Source of the DNA: Photobacterium lutimaris
Lineage (GTDB): Bacteria > Pseudomonadota > Gammaproteobacteria > Enterobacterales > Vibrionaceae
Assembly (NCBI RefSeq): GCF_003025555.1
Contig: NZ_PYMH01000002.1
Span: forward strand, 372,001 to 436,000
DNA length: 64,000 nucleotides
Direction: 5' to 3'
A program made the position numbers and the translations under genes. The notes beneath the pieces are model-generated. The model was not told the DNA's origin. It worked only from the letters and a program-made list of their open reading frames with translations, and ran no database searches. Each line of letters opens with the position of its first letter. Positions within the stretch are counted from its first letter, which is position 1. Positions 57,779 through 64,000 of the stretch are shown piece by piece.

Positions 57779-58420
57779 ATGGCCGCTTTACGGGTTAGTA
57801 TACTCATAGCGACAGTATTGATGTCAGGTATAGTCGGCGCTGAGGTGGACAGCTACTGGCAATTTGATAGCGATAATAATGGGATTACTATCTACACGCA
57901 TGAACATACAGATGGCTTGATTGAAATTCGTGCTCAGATGTACACTCCAACCAGTTACAGTGCTTTTTTATCTCTATTGGAAGATAGTGAGAATGTGCCC
58001 AACTGGATTGATAAAGCTAGCCACAGCCGAGTTATAAATCAGATATCTGCCACTGAAAATATCGTATATACCCAATTCACCGCCCCATGGCCTGCAAGAG
58101 ATCGTAATATGATCACTTACTCTAAGTATTGGCTTAATGAACTAGGGTTCACGATAAACATTAAAGACGCTTCTGACTACACTCTTGTTGAACAAAGTGA
58201 CGATATTCGCATCCGCTCCGTTGATGCCAGTTGGACACTAAGAAAGCTCACCCATGGCACCACTTTGATTGAGTACAAGGCATTTGCTGACCCAGGCGGT
58301 TTACTACCTGATTGGCTAATGAACAAGCTTTCTAAACAAAGCGCCCGAACAACATTTGGCAACTTACGAGACCAACTACCCAAGTACCAACAATACTCCC
58401 ATCCACAGATAGAAGAATAA
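57779..58420 (+). CDS. Exported START-domain protein
   Basis: 213 residues. Signal peptide (MAALRVSILIATVLMSGIVG, cleavage after GAE region), then a single START lipid-binding domain (about 22-205) with PWPARDRNMITY and the C-terminal helix LPDWLMNKLSKQSARTT. START domains bind sterols, lipids or polyketides; bacterial exported versions are poorly characterised. It is monocistronic. Confidence 0.87.
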   Translation: MAALRVSILIATVLMSGIVGAEVDSYWQFDSDNNGITIYTHEHTDGLIEIRAQMYTPTSYSAFLSLLEDSENVPNWIDKASHSRVINQISATENIVYTQFTAPWPARDRNMITYSKYWLNELGFTINIKDASDYTLVEQSDDIRIRSVDASWTLRKLTHGTTLIEYKAFADPGGLLPDWLMNKLSKQSARTTFGNLRDQLPKYQQYSHPQIEE

Positions 58421-58535
58421 TTTCAGCGCATTTTTGGACATTTCTGATTTAGATTCATTTATCCATACGTAAGGGATTGTCCTAAATTACATCGTCAGCA
58501 TACTAAACATGTAACTAACACACTCACCGTCAGGC

Positions 58536-58554
58536 ATGTTGACGACCTCAACAT
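58536..58554. repeat. Perfect inverted repeat in the START-def intergenic region
   Basis: ATGTTGA-CGACC-TCAACAT, 7-bp arms, between convergent genes (58421-58670). No T run; could be a terminator without U tract or a protein site. Nothing else was seen in this 250-base gap. Confidence 0.4.
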
Positions 58555-58670
58555 CAGTATTGTAAACGTGTTAAATAACTCATCAATTACATTGTTCATA
58601 GAACAAGCTTCAATTCTCGAACAGCCAACGTGATCTGTTTACCTATTAGCTTCGAGAAAGCTCATATTGA

Positions 58671-59186
58671 TTATGAGCGAGGGGAAGAGTGTGCTTTGAC
58701 GTATTTCTTGACCTTTTTCATTGCCATTTGACGCTTAAGAGGCGAAAGATAGTCAATGAACAAGTTACCCGATAAGTGATCAATTTCGTGCTGCATTACG
58801 ATAGCTAGAAATTCATCACTTTCAATTGTAAATGGGTTACCTTCACGATCTAAAGCAGATACCACAACCGAAGTGAAACGCTCTACTTCAGCATAATAGT
58901 CTGGCACAGACAGACAGCCTTCTTGCCCTAGAGCTTTGTCTGTTCCACTAACAACTTCTGGATTAACCAAAATTAATGGCTCGTCGCGGTTATCTGAAAG
59001 GTCGATAATAACAACGGCTTCTTTATGACCAACCTGAGTTGAAGCTAAACCTATACCATTGTCAGTCGCATACAAGGTTTCCAACATATCGTCGATTAAC
59101 GTTTGTATCGACTCCAGATCTTGCACCTTCTCCGCTTTGACCTTAAGCCTTGGATCTGGTGCCGTAAGAATGTCTAATACTGCCAT
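58671..59186 (-). CDS. def: Peptide deformylase (likely second copy)
   Basis: Removes the formyl group from nascent proteins. 171 residues. All three motifs are present: GIGLASTQVG, EGCLSVP (Cys ligand) and QHEIDHL (two His ligands and catalytic Glu). It is not next to fmt, the usual partner of the housekeeping def, so it is probably an accessory paralogue; extra deformylases can confer resistance to actinonin-type inhibitors. AAAGGAAAAT precedes the ATG. Confidence 0.93.
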   Translation of the reverse strand: MAVLDILTAPDPRLKVKAEKVQDLESIQTLIDDMLETLYATDNGIGLASTQVGHKEAVVIIDLSDNRDEPLILVNPEVVSGTDKALGQEGCLSVPDYYAEVERFTSVVVSALDREGNPFTIESDEFLAIVMQHEIDHLSGNLFIDYLSPLKRQMAMKKVKKYVKAHSSPRS

Positions 59187-59226
59187 ATTTTCCTTTCTAT
59201 TCTTGGAAGCTCATAACAAATAGTAC

Positions 59227-59253
59227 GGACTCCCCCTCATCAAGCTTTACCAC
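59227..59253. repeat. 27-bp direct repeat, copy 1
   Basis: Begins GGACTCCCCCTCATCA; 24 of 27 bases match copy 2 at 59858-59884 and partial similarity extends about 13 bases upstream (TAACAAAT versus TAACGAAT). The two copies flank the ASCH gene. Copy 2 lies at the head of the IS110 remnant, so the motif may be an element end. Confidence 0.85.
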
Positions 59254-59289
59254 AATTGGGAACCCGTCTTAGTTTCTTTGTATCGATAA

Positions 59290-59757
59290 TTACTTGTACA
59301 CCAACTCAAACGAAACCAGTACGAGCTCAGTAGAGTCATTGAAGTCTATGTCGTACGCTAATTTACAGTCTTGCGTAAAGAAATCATTATGTGCTTTATA
59401 CCACCACTCAAAAGTACCGTCTCCTTCCCCCTCTGATTCTGCAAATTCTCGACTAACCTGTCCAAATGGGCAAAAATCAACATTGGTGATCTTAACTATA
59501 CAGACTGGATTCTTTTTCCAGTCCAATACTATTTGGTGTTGTCCTACTTTTGGTAACTCTTCACCTTCGATACGATAAGCTTCCTTTACACTACATGTTG
59601 CGCGCTTTTTGCCAACAGATACCAATCTAGCACACTCGTTTGTGTTGTATTCATCGTCACAAAAGTAAGTAGTTTCTACATCTAGAATCTCAGAACGTTG
59701 AGGCTCTGATAATGTACTTGCATAGGATTGAAAATAACCCTTATACCTTGCATCCAT
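59290..59757 (-). CDS. ASCH-domain protein
   Basis: 155 residues, cytoplasmic. GKKRATCSVKEAY near residue 49 and WWYKAHNDFF near 121 are typical of the larger ASCH subfamily (YhfF-like); ASCH folds bind RNA or modified nucleosides. No closer function can be given. It sits between two copies of a short repeat and beside a decayed transposase, and its A+T-rich codon use resembles that accessory stretch. It is distinct from the small YqfB-type ASCH protein at 9993-10310. Confidence 0.75.
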   Translation of the reverse strand: MDARYKGYFQSYASTLSEPQRSEILDVETTYFCDDEYNTNECARLVSVGKKRATCSVKEAYRIEGEELPKVGQHQIVLDWKKNPVCIVKITNVDFCPFGQVSREFAESEGEGDGTFEWWYKAHNDFFTQDCKLAYDIDFNDSTELVLVSFELVYK

Positions 59758-59857
59758 GCTAAATTCTCCATGTGATTTATAACTCTGGGTATAAGATTAA
59801 CCCAACGAAACAAGGTTACCCCATCGTTTTAATTTAAATACCCGTAACGAATGACAT

Positions 59858-59884
59858 GGACTCCCCCTCATCAGGCTCTGCCAC
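59858..59884. repeat. 27-bp direct repeat, copy 2
   Basis: Second copy of the GGACTCCCCCTCATCA motif, 23 bases before the transposase remnant. See copy 1 at 59227-59253. Confidence 0.85.
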
Positions 59885-59906
59885 GCTTGGTAAGTCTGAT
59901 TAACAA

Positions 59907-60635
59907 ATGCTGGAAGCCACCATGTCGCCATCAATTTATGACATTGATTTAGCCAAACATTCGTTCAGTATCCACGGCGAAGATGAACAAGGCAAGATAC
60001 TGTTCCATAAAACAATAACTCGCTCGAAAGTCCTTGTTATATTTGCCAACATTCCACCTGCGATTATCGGGATGGAAGCCTGCGAGGCTTCCCATTACTG
60101 GGCTTGAGAACTGGTAAAAATCAGTCATACGCCAAAGATCATGGCATCGAAATATGTGGCACCTTTCAGGACGGGTGCCAAGAACGATCTCAACGATGCG
60201 GTGGCTATTTGTGTGGCTGTCACCCGCCCTCAGCGCGCTTCGTTAAGACAAATCGCCAGAGCTATTATCTCCGACAGTGACGAGCACTTGCTGAGTATAA
60301 ATCAGCGTATTGCTGACCAAGAACACTGCTTCAATATGCTCGTTTCTCGTAGCCATAATGCACAAAAAATAATGAAAGTTGCAGGTATCGGCCCAATTAC
60401 GGCTACTGCCGTTATCGCCAGTATTGGTAAAGGCGAACAATTTGATAGAGGCCGGGACTTTGCAGCTTGGCTCGGGTTGGTACCGTCACAATATTCAACC
60501 GGTGGTAAACCCAGACTTGGCCGAATAACCAAAAAAGGAGACAAGCACCTCAGGACATTATTGGTTCACTGTGCCAGGGCTGTTATCTCGGCCATTGGCA
60601 ATAAAACCGATCGGCTTAGCCTATGGTGCAAATAA
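59907..60635 (+). pseudogene. IS110-family transposase, decayed
   Basis: Two open stretches in one frame: residues beginning SIYDIDLAKHSFSIHGEDE (first Asp of the DEDD nuclease) and ending GMEACEASHYWA, then a TGA in place of an expected Arg codon (60105-60107), then continuing ASKYVAPFRTGAKNDLNDA (last acidic residues). After AVTRP a large internal part is missing; the text resumes in the middle region and reaches the C-terminal Tnp_20 domain with VAGIGPITATAVIASIG and the catalytic-Ser stretch PSQYSTGGK. The C-terminus stops early at NKTDRLSLWCK. Nonsense mutation plus internal deletion: inactive. Confidence 0.9.
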
Positions 60636-60815
60636 CCTTCCTGCACGCTTATCATAGAACCGGAGATATGGTGAATATCGAAACGTCGAGCTGACCAGGA
60701 ATGGCAAACACTGATCCTTGATAAACGCCAGTTTCAAGAGATGACTGTATTGAGTGGTTTTGATGAGGAAGAAGTCATAGAGCTGAGAGATCCCCCCAAC
60801 TCTATATCATCGTCT
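60636..60815. other. Remnant DNA after the IS110 pseudogene
   Basis: 180 bases with no open gene; probably degraded transposase tail and right end. No inverted repeat or target duplication could be defined. Confidence 0.4.
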
Positions 60816-61877
60816 TTATTTCACCAGATGACTATACATAAACTTGCTCAGTGCCTGATAATGCTCTGTTGACTCAGGCGTGCCTAGTGCAAAAATATAA
60901 TCTCCGTGAGATTGCCCCTCATACACATTAAGTTGTGTATAAGCCCCCGCTCTTTTTAGTTCTCGATCTAGCCGGATGGTATCGCTAAGTAGTAAGTCGC
61001 GTGTACCGGTAATAAGATAACTTGGGGGGAAATTATCAAAATTTCCATTGATAGGCGACACAATAGAGTTTTCTGGGTCTATGTCACCAATATATACGCT
61101 GATTATTTCTTTAGAGATTCCTCTCCATGCCCCTAATACATGATCCAGCCCTTCATTGATATAACGGCTATCACCCGTCATTGTCATATCAACTGACGGA
61201 GTACCAATATAAAGTGCCGCAGCCGTTGGTAATTCTTGGTTAAGGAGTTCCTGATGGGTTAATACAGTTAAAGTGGCCCCAGCTGAGGTTCCTCCCATTA
61301 CCATTGAATCCGCACTTCTCGTTTTGAGCAGCGCTTTCCATACCTCAACAATGTCGTTACGTGCAGCAGGCGCTGGGTGCTCTGGTGCTTTTGCGTAATC
61401 GATCGCTAATACCGGCATTTGCAGAAAGTGAGCAATGACATGGGCTTCAGTTGTTGAAGCCAGCCCACTATTGAACATATACGCCCCGCCCTGATTGACG
61501 ACAAAGAGCTTGTCTTCCAGCTCAGGGGTAATGGCTTTAGGAGTAATCCAATACACGTCTACGCCCGCAATATTGTCTTTAACAATGGAAGTGCCAAACT
61601 TTTCAGATAACTCTTTAGCCGTTTGAATGGCAGCCATGTCTCTCTGATTAATCAATGCCTTCCAATCCGATTTAGTTTGCGGGATGTTCTTATACATAGC
61701 TTCAACGTTCGCAGCAGGAACGCGTGCTGAGAACTGATAGAACTCATCACTCACCGCAGTTGAAAGCGGTACAGGTTGGGTGGACAAGGACAAAACCTTT
61801 TCATTTTCTTTTGCTACCACACCAGTACTTAGAATACTTGTTGCCAGAAGAGAGAGAATGATTTTACGTGCCTTCAT
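60816..61877 (-). CDS. Exported alpha/beta hydrolase, hormone-sensitive-lipase family
   Basis: 353 residues. Signal peptide (MKARKIILSLLATSILSTGV, then AKE). The nucleophile elbow is GGTSAGA (Ser near residue 197), the acid is in TGTRDLLLSD and the His in GQSHGDY. The oxyanion motif, normally HGGG, reads NQGGAY. DYAKAPEHPAPAA is a family hallmark (normally YRLAPEHPFPAA). Predicted esterase acting in the periplasm or outside on small acyl esters. Divergent from the first of two LysR genes, which may control it. Confidence 0.88.
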   Translation of the reverse strand: MKARKIILSLLATSILSTGVVAKENEKVLSLSTQPVPLSTAVSDEFYQFSARVPAANVEAMYKNIPQTKSDWKALINQRDMAAIQTAKELSEKFGTSIVKDNIAGVDVYWITPKAITPELEDKLFVVNQGGAYMFNSGLASTTEAHVIAHFLQMPVLAIDYAKAPEHPAPAARNDIVEVWKALLKTRSADSMVMGGTSAGATLTVLTHQELLNQELPTAAALYIGTPSVDMTMTGDSRYINEGLDHVLGAWRGISKEIISVYIGDIDPENSIVSPINGNFDNFPPSYLITGTRDLLLSDTIRLDRELKRAGAYTQLNVYEGQSHGDYIFALGTPESTEHYQALSKFMYSHLVK

Positions 61878-62173
61878 CTTTTCACCTTAACAGTTAGTTT
61901 GGACTAGCATTCCTTGCTGCGATGGGTGTAATTTAAATGCACAGAATCATAAATTCGATGAATTATAGAAATTCATTTCTGACACTAAACATGAAGAAGG
62001 AGGCTTTGTTTTTCTCTAAAGTGGTATAGGCAAGCATTGCATTTGAATATTGATCTTGCAGGTTGTGCTTGTAACTTATTTTTTACGTTGTATTTAGTTG
62101 GGGCATATAAGAGAAGTACTACTAATAGCCTTTTGCTATTATTAACTTATCATCTCCAACTTACAGGGACAGT
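61878..62173. promoter_or_regulatory. Divergent control region between hydrolase and LysR genes
   Basis: 296 A+T-rich bases expected to hold both promoters. No LysR box was identified with confidence. Confidence 0.4.
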
Positions 62174-63115
62174 ATGGACGCAAAGTTAAAAGAGCTTGAT
62201 CTCAATCTTTTAAAAATCCTGCAAGCGGTAGTTGAAACACAAAACTCACATGCAGCCGCAGAAAAACTCAAAATTTCACAGGCCAGTGTTAGTCGAGGAA
62301 TGGCTCGGCTACGAGAAAGTTTTGGTGATCAACTGTTTATTCGAAAGGCTCATGGCGTTGAACCTTCGGAATTAGCTAAAAAAATGGCAGAAGCTACAAG
62401 TGAGATGCTTAACCCATTATTAAAAGTGCTGGATACTTATCAAGATTTTAATCCTGAAGACTTTGATGGAAACATCACGATTTTAGTGAATACCTTTTTG
62501 CTGGAATTTTTCGGGCCATCGCTGATCATGCAACTGAAGCGTTCTTTACCTCATGCTTCTTTTAACATAGCTCAATGGCAGAAAGACTCCCTGTACGAGG
62601 TACTACAGGGCAATATTGACTATGTTCTCCAGTTTGCCTCTTACAGCATGCCCCAAGAAGTGTATTGCCGTAATCTGGCTCAAATTGAAAACGTTGTACT
62701 TGCCCGAAAAGCACATCCGGTGTTAACGCTCAGTAGCGAGTGGGAGCGAATACACGGCTTGCCAATTGTGAGGCTATTTTTGGATGGCATTAACCCTAAG
62801 CGGGGTATTCTGGATAAAATATATGAGCAGCAAGGCTATAAAGCGAATTTTGTGCTTACAACGCACAGTGTGCGAACTGCTGTTGAGCTTGTCAAAAATA
62901 CAGATGCAATTATGTATTCCAGTGAGTACGTTAAGGATATAGCCCCGGAAATAGAAGCCTACTCGTTGCCACCTTTGACTAAACGTTATAATCAATTGGA
63001 TATTAATGGCGCGTATTTACAGACTCGCCGTGGTAATCCAGTTAATCAGTATCTTCATCAGGTGCTCCAATCGTTTTTTGATAAAGCTGTCTATCCGGTT
63101 ACAAAGGAGCAATGA
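62174..63115 (+). CDS. LysR-family regulator, tandem paralogue 1
   Basis: 313 residues. Helix-turn-helix in residues 1-65 of the LeuO/NodD-like type (LDLNLLKILQAVVETQNSHA, then SQASVSRGMARLRESFGDQLF) and an effector-binding domain. ACAGGGACAGT precedes the ATG. Its stop overlaps the start region of a second, closely similar LysR gene. Likely regulates the divergent hydrolase gene; effector unknown. Confidence 0.9.
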   Translation: MDAKLKELDLNLLKILQAVVETQNSHAAAEKLKISQASVSRGMARLRESFGDQLFIRKAHGVEPSELAKKMAEATSEMLNPLLKVLDTYQDFNPEDFDGNITILVNTFLLEFFGPSLIMQLKRSLPHASFNIAQWQKDSLYEVLQGNIDYVLQFASYSMPQEVYCRNLAQIENVVLARKAHPVLTLSSEWERIHGLPIVRLFLDGINPKRGILDKIYEQQGYKANFVLTTHSVRTAVELVKNTDAIMYSSEYVKDIAPEIEAYSLPPLTKRYNQLDINGAYLQTRRGNPVNQYLHQVLQSFFDKAVYPVTKEQ

Positions 63116-64000
63116 TGAAAAATAATCTAAAAGATTTAGACCTGAATTTACTCAAGCTCCTACAAGCCGTTGTTGAAACACGTAACACACATGCTGCTGC
63201 TAATAAATTAGGCATCTCACAAACCAGTGTCAGTCGCGGTTTGGCCAAGCTTCGCGAAACATTTGGCGATCAGCTATTTATTCGCAAAGCTCATGGTGTT
63301 GAACCCTCTGAATTAGCAGCAAAGCTTGCCGAAGCCACCGATGAAATGTTCACCCCTTTAATCAAGGTGGTAGAGTCCTACCAGAACTTCGAGCCCAATG
63401 AATTCCATGGCGAAATTACTATCGCCATGAATGTTTTTTTCTTAGAACTCTATGGAGATGGCATCTTTAACGCACTGAGAACTGTATTACCTAAAGCGAA
63501 CTTTAAGCTAATTTATTGGCAAGAAAACTCATTGGCTGAAATGTTAAGTGGCAATATTGATTATATGATCCACTTTGCAGCTTACCCGCTTCCTCAGGAG
63601 ATTTATCAGCACACACTACAAAGGATAAAGCTTTGTCTGGTTGCGAGAGAAAATCACCCGGTATTGAGTCAAACCAGTAACTGGGACGATATCCATCAAC
63701 TACCATTAGCTCGCGTTATTATTGATGGGATCAGCTCGAAACGTTCACCCCTTGAAGAACTCTATATATCAAGAGGCTATCACCCCACGCTATCGCTAAC
63801 TACTCACAGTATTCGATTACTGCTCAGTAAGTTAAGTAATTCTGATGCGATCTTATTTGGTAGTAGCTTTATGACACAATTGCATATGGGGCTTGGCACT
63901 TATCCGTTACCACCTATGCCAAAGGAATTAAGGCAAATTCATATTAATGGTGGTTATTTACAATCGAAACGGGGGTTTCCTCTTAACCAATTAATCCATC
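63115..64000 (+). CDS. LysR-family regulator, tandem paralogue 2 (3' end cut off by window)
   Basis: 295 codons are visible with no stop. The N-terminus (MKNNLKDLDLNLLKLLQAVV) and HTH region (SQTSVSRGLAKLRETFGDQLF) are nearly the same as in paralogue 1; the effector domains diverge further. AAGGAG lies 5 bases before the ATG at 63115, inside the end of paralogue 1; an ATG at 63112 is closer than usual to the ribosome site. The last base of the first gene's TGA is the first of this ATG, so they are translated from one mRNA. Confidence 0.9.
   Translation, partial: MKNNLKDLDLNLLKLLQAVVETRNTHAAANKLGISQTSVSRGLAKLRETFGDQLFIRKAHGVEPSELAAKLAEATDEMFTPLIKVVESYQNFEPNEFHGEITIAMNVFFLELYGDGIFNALRTVLPKANFKLIYWQENSLAEMLSGNIDYMIHFAAYPLPQEIYQHTLQRIKLCLVARENHPVLSQTSNWDDIHQLPLARVIIDGISSKRSPLEELYISRGYHPTLSLTTHSIRLLLSKLSNSDAILFGSSFMTQLHMGLGTYPLPPMPKELRQIHINGGYLQSKRGFPLNQLIH

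Overview
The window looks like a chromosomal segment of a marine gammaproteobacterium of the Vibrionaceae (Vibrio, Photobacterium, Grimontia or a close relative). Supporting points are the thrS-infC-rpmI-rplT ... pheS-pheT-ihfA block, a 367-residue Vibrio-type PurC, a NorM beside a DUF3080-type lipoprotein gene and a DUF5062-type gene, Vibrio-like NqrB, and a tandem tRNA-Val array. The genus cannot be fixed from the sequence alone. All family names come from recognising motifs by eye; no database search was run.

Layout. 1-10.3 kb (mostly minus strand) is translation and housekeeping: the 5' part of astE, ihfA, pheT, pheS, an unrecognised lipoprotein gene placed between the two halves of the usual block, rplT, rpmI, infC (AUU start), thrS with an anticodon-mimic operator, and a YqfB/ASCH amidohydrolase. 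10.4-17 kb is a complete histidine-utilisation locus, hutC then hutIGUH, with a HutC-type operator. 17.1-25.3 kb is an uncharacterised catabolic cluster on the minus strand (RidA, 2-oxoglutarate-semialdehyde-type dehydrogenase, a dipeptidase-family protein that lacks half of its metal ligands, a BCCT transporter, and two translationally coupled proteins of unknown function), with a divergent LysR regulator. This is the best candidate for an undescribed pathway.

25.5-35.8 kb holds a fructosamine-kinase-like gene, a CPXCG zinc-ribbon protein, ribE, a GGDEF cyclase inserted between ribE and norM, norM, a DUF3080-like lipoprotein, a DUF5062-like protein, an orphan ParA ATPase, seven tRNA-Val genes driven by a strong promoter, and a double thioredoxin-fold protein. 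35.9-40.6 kb holds oxyR with an exported KatG, and a bactofilin gene overlapping an M23 peptidase gene. 40.8-46.6 kb holds an RND efflux pair and an orphan nqrB. 46.7-52.4 kb holds a GNAT-like protein and two c-di-GMP proteins. 52.9-59.2 kb holds a lone carbamate kinase behind four 10-bp repeats, a UvrD-like helicase, purC with a PurR box, a START-domain protein and a second peptide deformylase.

59.2-64 kb is accessory: an ASCH gene flanked by two copies of a short repeat, a decayed IS110-family transposase, an exported HSL-family hydrolase, and two tandem LysR paralogues, the second cut by the window end. No rRNA, CRISPR array or complete mobile element was seen.
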